Assembly: GCF_020731285.1 (NCBI RefSeq)
Contig: NZ_JAJFOW010000028.1
Coordinates: 24,235-88,234, forward strand
Reading direction: 5' to 3'
Source: Cohnella baijiui
GTDB lineage: Bacteria > Bacillota > Bacilli > Paenibacillales > Paenibacillaceae
Length of the DNA stretch: 64,000 nt
Shown here: piece after piece, positions 1 through 8,727 of the stretch
Layout of the letters: every line of letters begins with the position of its first letter
Position numbering within the stretch: the stretch's first letter is position 1
The notes under the pieces: generated by a model
Told to the model about the DNA's origin: nothing
The model's input: the letters and a program-made list of their open reading frames with translations, nothing else
Database searches by the model: none
Program-made: the position numbers and the translations under genes

Positions 1-159
1 TGCATCACGAGTTCGCGGATTCAAAAGGTCGCCCTTGGGCAGCCCCTGGGCCAGCCTTTTTCGCGGTAAGCCGCCGCGCCCCAGCTTCAACTGCCGGGGA
101 ATGCCCGTTCAAACTGGTTAACGCGGCTCAACACGACTTCTTTGCGGCGGTCCAGCGTC

Positions 160-695
160 GATGTAGGTAGTTAAAGTACTCACATTTGGGGAAAGTGGCG
201 GTCCAGCGTCGATGTAGGTAGTTAAACTACTTACATTTGGGTGAAGTGGTGGTCCAGCGTCGATGTAGGTAATTAAACTACTCACATTTGGGTGAAGTGG
301 CGGCCCGGCGACGATGTAGGTAGTTAAAGTACTCACATTTGGGTGAAGTGGCGGTCCAGCGTCGATGTAGGTAGTTAAACTACTCACATTTGGGTGAAGT
401 GGCGGTCCAGCGTCGATGTAGGTAATTAAACTACTCACATTTGGGGAAAGTAACGGCCCGACGAGATGTAGGTAGTTAAACTACTCACATTTGGGGAAAG
501 TGGCGGTCCAGCGTCGATGTAGGTAATTAAACTACTGACATTTGGGGAAAGTGGCAGTCCAGCGACGATGTAGGTAGTTAAACTACTCACATTTGGGGAA
601 AGTGACGGCCCGGCGACGATGTAGGTAGTTAAACTACTCACATTTGGGTGAAGTGGCGGCCCAGCGTCGATGTAGGTAATTAAACTACTCACATT
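160..695. repeat. Tandem array, 11 units of 51 bp
   Basis: Eleven head-to-tail copies begin at 160, 211, 262, 313, 364, 415, 465, 516, 567, 618 and 669; the spacing is 51 bp throughout except one unit of 50. On the minus strand each unit carries a 25-nt imperfect dyad whose core is GTAGTTTAACTAC, followed by a conserved 26-nt linker. Copies differ by scattered substitutions (for example TAGTT/TAATT and GGGGAAA/GGGTGAA). Because 51 is a multiple of three, reading frames stay open across the array with a 17-residue periodicity, but I do not regard these as genes. A homologous array lies at the other end of the window. Confidence 0.95.
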
Positions 696-952
696 CTTCG
701 GGAGAAAAGCGAATAGACGAACAAGGAGTCCGGGACTCCTCCCACTTGGCGGCCGCTCAAGGCGGCAAATCCGGTTGCATCCGTCACGGGGCGGTCACCG
801 GGGACGGGCGCGAAGCGTTCCGCTTCAACCCTTCCACACGGATCCCGGCGTATTTTTTACGTCCCCTTAACGCCGCGTTGACGCCCCGGTAACAAGACGA
901 TCGCCCGATGCCTCGCCTGCACGAAAAATAAAGATGGCAGCGCTGCCAACGG
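696..952. other. Intergenic region with one lone dyad
   Basis: No gene is seen between the array and the HAD hydrolase promoter. A single dyad AGGAGTCCGGGACTCCT at 724-740 resembles the core of the 51-bp array at 57461-57590. Long minus-strand frames that cross this region overlap the HAD gene and are shadows. Bases 1-117, before the array, also show no recognisable gene. Confidence 0.5.
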
Positions 953-981
953 TTGCCGCCGATCGACAGGTCCGGTATGAT
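953..981 (+). promoter_or_regulatory. Sigma-A-type promoter for the HAD hydrolase
   Basis: A -35-like TTGCCG at 953-958 and a -10 TATGAT at 976-981 are separated by 17 bp, 24 bp upstream of the start codon at 1005. The ribosome binding site GAAGGAGA follows at 992-999. Confidence 0.6.
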
Positions 982-1004
982 GGGGAAAAACGAAGGAGAT
1001 CCCC

Positions 1005-1697
1005 ATGATTAGACATCCTTTGCCGGAAGCGATGCTGTTCGACCTCGACGGTACGCTGTTCCGCACGGAAACGCTCCTCGAGACGGTCCACACCCGCGTC
1101 TTCGACAAGCTGAAGGAAGAAGGCCTGTACCAATCGCCACAGCCCCCGGTCGAGCTCCTGCTGGGCTCGCTGGGCATGCTGCTCGAACATATTTGGCAGC
1201 GCGTCATGCCCGACGGCTCGCCAGCCGCGCACGCGCGCGCGAACGATCTGCTGCTCGAATACGAGATGGAGGAGCTGCGGCAGGGCCGCGGCGAGCTGTA
1301 CGACGGCGTGCCGGAGACGCTGCGCCGTCTTCGCGCGCTCGGCGTTCGGCTGTTCGTCGCGAGCAACGGCCTGGAAGACTACGTCAAGGAAGTCCCCCGG
1401 CTGCGCGGCATCGGAGACCTGTTCGAGGGCTTCTACAGCGCGGGAGAATACAACACCGCGTCCAAGGCGGACCTCGTGCATCTTCTGCTTGACCGGCACG
1501 GCGTGAACACGGCGTGGATGGTCGGCGACCGCTCGTCCGACGTGGAGGCGGGCAAGCGCAACGGCTTGTTCGTCGTCGGCTGCGACTACGCCGGGTTCCG
1601 CCGCGAAGGCGAGCTGGACGGCTCGGATGCGGTTATCCAGTCGTTCTCCGAGCTGCTCGATCTCGTCGCGGCGGACGGTTCCGAATCGCTTGCATGA
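1005..1697 (+). CDS. HAD-family hydrolase (phosphoglycolate-phosphatase-like)
   Basis: A 230-aa cytosolic hydrolase of the HAD superfamily, subfamily IA type by its inserted helical cap. Motif I is FDLDGT with the nucleophile D13 and acid D15; motif II is VASNG (S120); motif III is K154; motif IV is VGDRSSD (D175, D179). All four catalytic motifs are present, so it should be an active phosphatase, but the substrate cannot be read from sequence. The ATG at 1005 is well placed behind GAAGGAGA. It is a single-gene unit with its own promoter, convergent with the ATP-grasp operon and separated from it by a shared hairpin. Confidence 0.9.
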   Translation: MIRHPLPEAMLFDLDGTLFRTETLLETVHTRVFDKLKEEGLYQSPQPPVELLLGSLGMLLEHIWQRVMPDGSPAAHARANDLLLEYEMEELRQGRGELYDGVPETLRRLRALGVRLFVASNGLEDYVKEVPRLRGIGDLFEGFYSAGEYNTASKADLVHLLLDRHGVNTAWMVGDRSSDVEAGKRNGLFVVGCDYAGFRREGELDGSDAVIQSFSELLDLVAADGSESLA

Positions 1698-1727
1698 CCC
1701 GGCCGCGCGCCTCGCGCGTCCGAAAAT

Positions 1728-1777
1728 CAAAAGGCTGTCCCCGCCGGGTCCGATGGACCTGGCGGAGACAGCCTTTT
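1728..1777. terminator. Bidirectional terminator
   Basis: A long inverted repeat (AAAGGCTGTCYCCGCC on one arm, GGCGGAGACAGCCTTT on the other) has A-rich and T-rich flanks. It can terminate both the HAD gene from the left and the ATP-grasp operon from the right. Confidence 0.8.
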
Positions 1778-1785
1778 CGTTTGCC

Positions 1786-3018
1786 TTAGGGCGTTTCCGA
1801 ATCGCGCAGATCGTAGCCGAACAAGGGCGGAAAGCTTGACAGGCGAGGGCTGGTCCGGGTGCCGGGACGCGCGCCGGTGCCGCCCGTCCGCGACGTACCG
1901 GCCGACGACTTGTTGCGTCCGGCGCGCCGCTGGCCGTACAGCCAGAGGGCGTACTCCATCGGACGCCGGATCGCCGTCTTATACGTCTCCTTTTCGCCCG
2001 CCTGGATAAACACCTCGCGCGCGGGCTTGGGGTTCACCTCGAGCAGCCAGACGCGGCCCCGGCGGTCGATCGCCAGATCCAGCGCCAGCTCGCACAGCGC
2101 GCCGTAGGTCGACTCGAGATGCCGGGCGACGCCGATTCCGAGCTTCTCCGCCGTCTCTCGAATTTGCGACAGCTGATCTTCGTCGTCGATCCACTGACGA
2201 AGGAGCGTGTTCATGGAGACGGCTTCGCCGCCTCCATGCAGATTGGAAGTGATGCTGCGCGGCGGCCCGACGCGGCCCGCGCAGCCCGTCACCTCCCATT
2301 CGCCGGAGCCGTTCTTCTGCACGAGCATGCGGTAGTCGTGGACGCGGCCGCTCGGCAGCTTGATGTGCAAGCCCTGCTGCGCGATATAGCGATTCCCGTG
2401 CATATTCCACGACCGGATTGCGGCGGGCAATTGTTCCCGGGTCACGCGCCTGGGCTGGACGATCCGGCGGTTGAGATCGCGCCCTTGCAGGCTGTAGGCA
2501 CCGCTGGCGAGCCGCTCGATGCGCAGAATGCCCCGCCCGCCCGTGCCGTTGATCGGCTTGACGTAGACGAGCGTATGCTTGCGGAGAAGACCCGTAACGT
2601 CGTCGGCCGACTGGTACAGCCGCGTCGCCGGCAGATGGTCGCGGAACGCCGCCACCTTGCCGAGCGTGCGGTAGACCGTCCATTTGTTCCGCAGCGGCCG
2701 GTTGAGGAAGGCAAGGTGGCCGTATTTCCGGCGGAAGGCGAGCAGTCGATCGAAACGCTTGCTTCGCTGAATGCGGCAGCGGTCGTAAATGAGGTTCGGG
2801 AAACGAACCCATTTGCGGTGCCAGGATTTCGTTTCGGGCTTGTAGATCATAGCGTTGATGCGCGCATTGACGTCGTCGACGTCATCGGGGGTGAACACGA
2901 AGACGTTCATCCCGAGCCTTCGACCCTCCTCGATCATCTTCTCGTAGACGGGCTTATCCTCGATCCCTCTGCGGTCGCTCAGGTAGAGGGTGAGAATGCC
3001 GAGAACGGGCTGGGCCAT
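1786..3018 (-). CDS. YheC/YheD-family ATP-grasp protein (paralog 1)
   Basis: A 410-aa member of the YheC/YheD endospore coat-associated family. The ATP-grasp fold is visible: a nucleotide-binding strand YVKPINGTGGRG with K154, the YIAQQG segment near 211, DYRMLVQK near 228-235, and the metal-binding LLEVNPKP with E327 and N329. Family members are ATP-dependent carboxylate-amine ligase-like proteins of unknown substrate; in Bacillus they are made in the mother cell and associate with the forespore. After residue 365 there is an extra basic, Gly/Ser/Thr/Arg-rich tail of about 45 residues that the paralogs lack. The start has a GGAGGTGA site overlapping the end of the GNAT gene, so it is the last gene of the operon and translationally coupled. 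Confidence 0.85.
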   Translation of the reverse strand: MAQPVLGILTLYLSDRRGIEDKPVYEKMIEEGRRLGMNVFVFTPDDVDDVNARINAMIYKPETKSWHRKWVRFPNLIYDRCRIQRSKRFDRLLAFRRKYGHLAFLNRPLRNKWTVYRTLGKVAAFRDHLPATRLYQSADDVTGLLRKHTLVYVKPINGTGGRGILRIERLASGAYSLQGRDLNRRIVQPRRVTREQLPAAIRSWNMHGNRYIAQQGLHIKLPSGRVHDYRMLVQKNGSGEWEVTGCAGRVGPPRSITSNLHGGGEAVSMNTLLRQWIDDEDQLSQIRETAEKLGIGVARHLESTYGALCELALDLAIDRRGRVWLLEVNPKPAREVFIQAGEKETYKTAIRRPMEYALWLYGQRRAGRNKSSAGTSRTGGTGARPGTRTSPRLSSFPPLFGYDLRDSETP

Positions 3019-3024
3019 CCCGAC

Positions 3025-3555
3025 TCACCTCCGCTCCGATGCCGTCAGGCGGGCGGACTTCGAGCGCCCTTCGGCAGCGCCGGGTAAGACCGGCACGCCG
3101 ACGTCGGACTCGGACGCAGGGCGCCAGACGAGCCGCAGTGTCGGCTTGCCCGTCGGACCGACATGCAGGCCCGACGAAGCGAAGCCGGCCGCCTGGCACA
3201 TGGCGAGGCTGGCCGGATTGTCGGCGGCGACGTTGCACGACAGCCGTCCCCATGGCTCCGCCAACCGCATCAGCAGCCGGCGGCCGATGCCCCGGCCCCG
3301 CAGCGCCGGATGCACGGCGACCAGGCAGGCGTCTTCGCCATAGCCTTGGGCGAAGGCGACGCCCGCGGGCTGGCCGCAGGCGGTGAAGGCGACCGCGACG
3401 GCCGTGCCCGGCAAGGCCAGCGCGTCTTTGCCCGCGTTCACCATCCTTCGCCATCCGGCTTGGGTGATGCGGCGGTCGCTATGGCGCAGCACGAAGCGGA
3501 GCAGCGGGAACCGCGCGCGTTCCCACTCTTCCGATGCCAATAACCGGACGATCAT
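3025..3555 (-). CDS. GNAT-family N-acetyltransferase inside the ATP-grasp operon
   Basis: A 176-aa GNAT protein. The acetyl-CoA pyrophosphate-binding loop is RGRGIG at 86-91, followed by the helix RRLLMRL and the C-terminal NPASLAMCQAAGF segment typical of the fold. An in-frame extension upstream exists, but the ATG at 3555 is preferred: GGGAGGCGG lies just before it and it overlaps the stop of the upstream ATP-grasp gene by ATGA. Six nucleotides separate it from paralog 1 downstream. Its place within an operon of ligase-like proteins suggests it acetylates the same product or a component of it, which is inference. The substrate is unknown. Confidence 0.8.
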   Translation of the reverse strand: MIVRLLASEEWERARFPLLRFVLRHSDRRITQAGWRRMVNAGKDALALPGTAVAVAFTACGQPAGVAFAQGYGEDACLVAVHPALRGRGIGRRLLMRLAEPWGRLSCNVAADNPASLAMCQAAGFASSGLHVGPTGKPTLRLVWRPASESDVGVPVLPGAAEGRSKSARLTASERR

Positions 3556-4721
3556 CGGGATCCGCCTCCCTTGTGCTGCGACTGGCGATGCAGATACTGG
3601 CTGTATTGGAAAATGCGTTCGAGCGATTTTTGCCGGATATGCGGTTCGTCGAACTTCATCGGCTTCGAATTCGCTTCGAAGAACCATACGTGGCCGGTCT
3701 CGTCGACACCCAGATCCATCGACATCTCGCACATCCTATGCTTCGAGGCTCGCTCGATCCGGCTGGCCAGCAGGACGGCGGTGTTCTTGACTTTGCTTAA
3801 CACCCGTTGGGCTTTCTCCTGCCCAAAGACGGAAACGAGCAACCTTTCCGGATCCTCGATGCTGCCCCCGCGCGGCACGTGGGTCGTGATGCTGGTATTG
3901 CCCGCGAGTCGGGCGCCGATTCCCGTGAGTTCCCAGACGCCGTTCTGATTTTTCTGGATCAGCGCGCGCAGGTCGAACGGCCGATCGTTCACCGAAGCGA
4001 GCGAGATGCCCTGCTGGGCGATATAGGGTTCTCCCGCCGCCTTCGACTGTCTGCGGATGCGCGACCAGAGCCGGGATATCGTTGCGCAGTTGTAGGTGCG
4101 GCTGCCTCGCTCTTCCTGAATTTGCAGCCGATAGGGCAGCTGCCTTTCCGGCAATACGCGTACCTTCATGATGCCGACGCCGGCCTTGCCCATGATCGGC
4201 TTCAGATAGATCTGCGAATGGCGCTTCAGCAGAGAGGAGAGGACGAGCGGCTCGGTGAGCCGCCGCGTTTCCGGCACGTAGGCGCGCGTTCTTCTGGCCT
4301 CGTTCAGCCATTTGAACAGCGTCCATTTGTTAAAGAAGCGACGGTTGAACAAAATGATGTCGGGTCGGTTCGCGATCGCGGCGAGCTTCTTTTTAACCCA
4401 TGGCAGCCGTTCGTCTTCGCGCTGAGGGATGCGGTTGTAGACGAAGTTCGGGCGGGGAAACCAGGCTTCCATCCAACTGTCCTTAGATGCGTTGTAGGTG
4501 TAGCCGATCACCCTCGCGCTCGAAAGCTTCAGGTTTTTGACCGTGACGACGTAGGTCAGGAATCCCTGCTCTTCGCCCGTCGCGAGCAAATCGGAGAAGT
4601 TGTGGCGGTTGCCCCGGAACAGCTGGATGTCGTCGTCGATCGTGAGGATCGCGAGTACCGGTCTGCTTTGGATGGCCGCCTCCGCGAAGGAGGAAACGTC
4701 GACTTGCGTTTTCCGCTTCAT
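3552..4721 (-). CDS. YheC/YheD-family ATP-grasp protein (paralog 2)
   Basis: A 389-aa ATP-grasp protein of the YheC/YheD family. Key segments are YLKPIMGKAGVG (K174), YIAQQGISL, DLRALIQK and FFEANSKP (E349, N351), so ATP- and metal-binding residues look intact. The ATG at 4721 shares one base with the stop of paralog 3 (TGATG), with AAGGATGA upstream as ribosome binding site; a TTG one codon earlier is less likely. The downstream GNAT begins inside its stop codon. It is a short-type paralog: no N-terminal beta-rich extension as in paralogs 3 and 5. Its substrate is unknown. Confidence 0.85.
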   Translation of the reverse strand: MKRKTQVDVSSFAEAAIQSRPVLAILTIDDDIQLFRGNRHNFSDLLATGEEQGFLTYVVTVKNLKLSSARVIGYTYNASKDSWMEAWFPRPNFVYNRIPQREDERLPWVKKKLAAIANRPDIILFNRRFFNKWTLFKWLNEARRTRAYVPETRRLTEPLVLSSLLKRHSQIYLKPIMGKAGVGIMKVRVLPERQLPYRLQIQEERGSRTYNCATISRLWSRIRRQSKAAGEPYIAQQGISLASVNDRPFDLRALIQKNQNGVWELTGIGARLAGNTSITTHVPRGGSIEDPERLLVSVFGQEKAQRVLSKVKNTAVLLASRIERASKHRMCEMSMDLGVDETGHVWFFEANSKPMKFDEPHIRQKSLERIFQYSQYLHRQSQHKGGGSR

Positions 4722-6094
4722 CAAGATTCATCCTTCTTTCGGAATTTACTCAGGTAGAGGCAATGGTCCAGAATGTAGCCGAGCGATGCCCTCCCTTGTT
4801 CCTTCAGCGCCGGATGCTTGAAAATGGAGCGGCCGGGCTTCGCGTTCGCTTCGAACATCCATACGTCGCCGTCGCGGTCGATGCCGATATCGAGCCCCAG
4901 CTCCCCGAGCGTATGGTTGTAGTTGCGCTCAATCGCTTCGGACAGCCGGACGGCGATGTCTTTGGCGTCTTGGAGCACTTCGCCGGACCGGTTGCCGAAC
5001 GTCCGGCTCAGCGCCTGCTCCGGCGTCATCAGCTGGCCGCCGTTTTTGATATGGGTCGTGACGCTGCCGCGGCCGGCTTTCTTCGCGCCGATGCCGGCGA
5101 CAACCCAGTTGTTGCTGCCGTCCTTGTGCATGTGGAAGCGGAAATCGATCGGACAGTTGTCGATCTCGACCAGCCGAATGCCCTGCTGGACCACGTAGCC
5201 GGACAGACCGCTCCCGTGGCGGGCTCGGAGCATCTTCATCAAGCTGTTGAAATTGGTGAAGCGAAGCAGCACGTTGCTCGAACCTCTGCGGTAGCGGACG
5301 AAGTACCCTCGTCGCGGATGGTACGTGAGCCGGTAGATCCCCATGCCGAGACTGCCGCCCGTCGGTTTGTAGTAGAGGAATTGGTGCTTTTCCAGCAGTT
5401 CCTTGATCTTTTCGGGAGACGGATTGTTGACCGACTCGGGCAAATGGCGCAGCGCTTCCGGGTCATTGTCGAGCAGCGTGTAGACGTCGGACTTGTTGAA
5501 GAAGCTCCAGTTGAAAAACGGAATGCGGCGCCGGACGAACTTTTCCCGGAGCGCGGTGATGGCCGTTCCCGTTTCGGCGCGACGGCTCGGAAGCCGATTG
5601 TAGACGACATCGGGGAGGGGGACGACTTTGCGTATCCAACCTCCGCTTCCGTTCAGGAACCAGCCGTGTACCGTTTCCTGCTGCCAGTTGATGTCGCGCG
5701 GGGTGAAGGCGAAGAAGTACGCTTTTTTCTGCCCCATCGCCAACAGCTGCTTGACGAAGCCCGTGCGGGGGCCGAACGGGGCGCTGGGCGATCGGTTGCC
5801 GTCCGTCAGCACGCCGATCAGAGGCCCGAGCTGGATCTCTTCGCTGTCAGCGTTGGCCAGATAAACGTTGCCGGATTTCGGGATGCGGACGGAGCGGCGA
5901 AGGCCGGCGGACAGGAAGACGTGGTGGCCTTTGCGCTTGACGGTACGCACGGTGGCCGTCACGACGTCGCGCCCGAGCTTGACGTTGATCGTCTTCCGTC
6001 CGTTAAGCTCCAGCAGCTTCGCGAGCGGGCTGGACACCCACACGATCTTCTCGGACTGCTGCGTGAAATGGACGTTACATAGGGTCAAACTCAT
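4721..6094 (-). CDS. YheD-like long ATP-grasp protein (paralog 3)
   Basis: A 457-aa protein. Residues 1 to about 90 form an extra beta-rich N-terminal domain, then PLIGVLTDG opens the conserved part. The ATP-grasp core shows YYKPTGGSLGMG (K243), YVVQQGIRL, DFRFHMHK and MFEANAKP (E415, N417). The usual QK after the DxR motif is replaced by HK. A longer frame reaches 6184, but the ATG at 6094 follows GGGAGGG and gives the domain start shared with paralog 5. It overlaps paralog 4 by 20 bp and paralog 2 by one base, so the genes are translationally coupled. Confidence 0.85.
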   Translation of the reverse strand: MSLTLCNVHFTQQSEKIVWVSSPLAKLLELNGRKTINVKLGRDVVTATVRTVKRKGHHVFLSAGLRRSVRIPKSGNVYLANADSEEIQLGPLIGVLTDGNRSPSAPFGPRTGFVKQLLAMGQKKAYFFAFTPRDINWQQETVHGWFLNGSGGWIRKVVPLPDVVYNRLPSRRAETGTAITALREKFVRRRIPFFNWSFFNKSDVYTLLDNDPEALRHLPESVNNPSPEKIKELLEKHQFLYYKPTGGSLGMGIYRLTYHPRRGYFVRYRRGSSNVLLRFTNFNSLMKMLRARHGSGLSGYVVQQGIRLVEIDNCPIDFRFHMHKDGSNNWVVAGIGAKKAGRGSVTTHIKNGGQLMTPEQALSRTFGNRSGEVLQDAKDIAVRLSEAIERNYNHTLGELGLDIGIDRDGDVWMFEANAKPGRSIFKHPALKEQGRASLGYILDHCLYLSKFRKKDES

Positions 6095-7292
6095 GGAATA
6101 CCCTCCCAGATGATCGAAGCAGGATGTATCTCGCATAGGCGAGCGGTCTGTCCGCGGCTTGCTGTACGGCTGCCGGACCGGCACAGATCATGGAAGCGCG
6201 GCCGGGCTTGGTGTTCGCTTCGAGAAACCAAAGTCGGCGTTCCCGGTCGACGCCGAAATCCAATCCGAGCTCGGCGAAGCGTCCGTACAGTTGTTCCAAG
6301 CGCGAAACGATGGCATGCGAAGCGAGCTCGACGTCGCGAAGCAATGGTTTGGCGGCCGATTCCCCGAACAGGACGGACAGGTGCGCAAGGGCGTTCGCCG
6401 CCCGGCCTCCGCCGTGAAGATTGGCGGTCACCGACTCCGGCTTGCCGCAGCGTACGACCGTGCCCGCCGGCGTCCAGGCGCCGCTGCCGTCCTTCTGCAT
6501 GAGCACGCGCAAATCGTAAGGCTCGCCCTGATCGTTGCGCAGGTCGAGCAAAGGCTGCATCAGGTACGGACGCCTGCCGATCCAGCGGTCGATGCGGCGA
6601 AGCGCCGTCGCTTCCTCCATGCGATCCAAGCGAAACGGCCGATTGGCGCCATCACGGCCGCGCAGGTCGACGGCGCCGGCTTCTCGCCGGCGGGCGACGG
6701 AGATGACCCTGCGGCCCTGGGAGCCATGCGTCGGCTTGAGAAAGGCGGACTCCCCATGGACGCTCAGCCAGGAGGACAGGGAGACGGGGCCGCGGTAACG
6801 GGCGCTCGGCGGCAGGAGCGGCCGGATGTCCTCGTAGCGGGACAGCGTCCGCAGCACTTCCGATTTGCCGGGCAGCCGTCCGTTCAACAAGTGAAAGCAG
6901 CCTGCGGCCCTCATCCGGGCGAGCCCCTCTCGGAAGCGGTAGCGGACGGCGGCGTTGTCCGGCCAAGCGCGGTCGTAGAGCAGGTCGGGCACCTGGGCGT
7001 CGGTGCGGACCCATCCCTCCTCGGGCGACCGATGCCAGCCCTGAACGGTACGGCTGGCGTCCTCCAAGGTCGACGGGTCGAAGGCAAACGCCTGCAGGCC
7101 GTGTCGGCAGGCGGCGTCCAGCAGGCGCCGCACGAACGAAGCTTCGGCGAACGGCGTCGGCCCCGGGCGTTCGCAGACGAGGATTCCGATCGCAAGACGG
7201 CGCCGATCGGAACGGCCTTGCGCCGGCCCGGAGGCGGCGCGTACGGCGGTGCGGCCTGCCGCGCCGTCAAAAACCGGAGAGATAGCGGGCAT
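6075..7292 (-). CDS. Divergent YheC/YheD-family ATP-grasp protein (paralog 4)
   Basis: A 405-aa ATP-grasp protein, the most divergent of the five. The nucleotide strand is FLKPTHGSQGRR (K186), in which the last glycine of the loop is replaced by arginine. The usual IQQG-type segment reads YLMQPL. DLRVLMQK and FLEANTKP (E358, N360) remain. The first 33 residues are Ala/Gly/Arg-rich and unlike the other paralogs. The ATG at 7292 lies inside the end of paralog 5 (26-bp overlap) behind a weak GGATGATG, and no better start was found, so translation probably depends on coupling. It may be less active or use a different substrate. Confidence 0.8.
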   Translation of the reverse strand: MPAISPVFDGAAGRTAVRAASGPAQGRSDRRRLAIGILVCERPGPTPFAEASFVRRLLDAACRHGLQAFAFDPSTLEDASRTVQGWHRSPEEGWVRTDAQVPDLLYDRAWPDNAAVRYRFREGLARMRAAGCFHLLNGRLPGKSEVLRTLSRYEDIRPLLPPSARYRGPVSLSSWLSVHGESAFLKPTHGSQGRRVISVARRREAGAVDLRGRDGANRPFRLDRMEEATALRRIDRWIGRRPYLMQPLLDLRNDQGEPYDLRVLMQKDGSGAWTPAGTVVRCGKPESVTANLHGGGRAANALAHLSVLFGESAAKPLLRDVELASHAIVSRLEQLYGRFAELGLDFGVDRERRLWFLEANTKPGRASMICAGPAAVQQAADRPLAYARYILLRSSGRVFHEFDPM

Positions 7293-8634
7293 ATTGAATC
7301 ATCATCCGTACCGAAGGACGGATTTTCCCCTCGTTTAATGGTGTATTGTCGTTTTTGGACGGTTTGGAGTTCACTTCGAGAAGCCAAATCCGTCCGGACG
7401 TATCAAGTGCGAGATCGATGCCGAGCTCCCCGAAATGGGCGGGGATATGGTCCTCGATCCCGCGGGAGATGTCGAGCGCCGCCTTGCGCAGCCGAGCCGA
7501 GGCGTCCTTGCGGCCGGCCAGGGGCAGATTGGTCTTGCCGACCGCCTCGCGCACGGTCGAGAGCGTCCCGCCGCGCGCCAGGTTCGACACGTAATGCTGA
7601 TTGCCCGCCGTCCGCGCAACGATGGAGGTGACGGTCCACTTGCCGGTCGCGTTTTTCTGCGTCAAGGCGCGGAAGTCGACCGGCCGGCCGCCGACGTCGA
7701 TCAGCGTCAGGCCTTGCTGGATCAAGTACCGGACCGATTTCATCTTGCCGCTGATCGCAGAGAACAGCTTCAGCAGGTTCGGATACGTTTGCCGTTTCGC
7801 CCCGCCTGTCGTCGTGAAGGACGCCTGCCAGCCTTCCTGGCCGACGCGGGAGAGGCGAATGATCCCTTTGCCCAAGGAGCCGCGGACCGGCTTCAGGAAG
7901 ACGACCGGATAGCGCGAGCACATGTTCTTGAGCATCGTGTAGTTCTGCAGGGAGTGCGATTCGGGCAAGTAGCGCTGTAGCGATGAATCGCCCTTGAGCG
8001 CGCTGAACACCTCGGATTTGTCGAGAAATTTTTCGTTGAACACCTGGGCGCCGTGCCGCTGCTTGATCTCGTTCATAAACTTCTGAACGCTCGGACGGTT
8101 TTCCAGCTTGCGATACGTCAGTCGGTTGTTCACGACGTCCGGCGCGGGAAGCGAGGTCTTGTGCCAGCCCGACTGATACACCCAGCCTTCGACGGTGCCG
8201 GTCTGCGAACCGATGTCGTCCGGCGTAAAGAAGTATACGAACGCGCCCTGGTTGCGGCAGGCGGCGACGAGCTCCCGGCAGAACATCGTGATCGAGCCGA
8301 ACGGCTTGTCGGGCTGCTGCGGATAGTCCCGGCTGATCAAAACGCCGATCACCGGTCCGAGCGAGAGGGTTCGCGTCGCCTGCCGGTACTGTATGCGCAG
8401 CGGCGTGCCGGTCTGAATGCCCATCCGCCTGGCGAGCGAATGGCTAATGCGTAATCCGTCGTAGCGAGGGATCGGGGTAACGGAGACGGATTCCCTGAAT
8501 GAACCGAATTGAAGGACAAGATGCTGGTTGGCCGGGATTTTGGCTTGCTTCATCACGGATTCCCCCAGCATCAGGACGTCGCCATCCATCATGCCGGAGC
8601 TGATGACCTGGACGTCGACTTTTGGGGTAGGCAT
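7267..8634 (-). CDS. YheD-like long ATP-grasp protein (paralog 5), first gene of the operon
   Basis: A 455-aa protein with the same architecture as paralog 3: a beta-rich N-terminal domain to about residue 93, then PVIGVLISR and an ATP-grasp core with FLKPVRGSLGKG (K248), YLIQQGLTL, DFRALTQK and LLEVNSKP (E420, N422). The frame extends to 8742, but the ATG at 8634 has AAGGAGAA six bases upstream and matches the N-terminus of paralog 3. It is the promoter-proximal gene of the six-gene operon. Known biology: B. subtilis YheC and YheD are sporulation proteins associated with the coat. The reaction they catalyse has not been established, to my knowledge. Confidence 0.85.
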   Translation of the reverse strand: MPTPKVDVQVISSGMMDGDVLMLGESVMKQAKIPANQHLVLQFGSFRESVSVTPIPRYDGLRISHSLARRMGIQTGTPLRIQYRQATRTLSLGPVIGVLISRDYPQQPDKPFGSITMFCRELVAACRNQGAFVYFFTPDDIGSQTGTVEGWVYQSGWHKTSLPAPDVVNNRLTYRKLENRPSVQKFMNEIKQRHGAQVFNEKFLDKSEVFSALKGDSSLQRYLPESHSLQNYTMLKNMCSRYPVVFLKPVRGSLGKGIIRLSRVGQEGWQASFTTTGGAKRQTYPNLLKLFSAISGKMKSVRYLIQQGLTLIDVGGRPVDFRALTQKNATGKWTVTSIVARTAGNQHYVSNLARGGTLSTVREAVGKTNLPLAGRKDASARLRKAALDISRGIEDHIPAHFGELGIDLALDTSGRIWLLEVNSKPSKNDNTPLNEGKIRPSVRMMIQYARYLSGF

Positions 8635-8727
8635 GATCGTTCTCCTTCCACCGTGCTTGAGAAGTCTGGCGAAGGCATCTGGCAAGGATCTCGTAGCGTC
8701 CTTCCCGGGGGCAGGCGAGAATACTCC

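Noticed and set aside
118..692. Minus-strand reading frames with 17-residue repeats across the first array
   Set aside because: They exist because the unit is 51 bp; no ribosome binding site, and nucleotide dyads are better conserved than codons.
160..695. CRISPR array
   Set aside because: The segments between dyads are near-identical, not unique spacers, and no cas genes are present.
867..1730. Long minus-strand frame over the HAD gene
   Set aside because: High G+C shadow; the plus-strand HAD protein has all catalytic motifs.
4763..6082. Plus-strand 439-residue frame over ATP-grasp paralog 3
   Set aside because: Shadow; no homology pattern or ribosome binding site.
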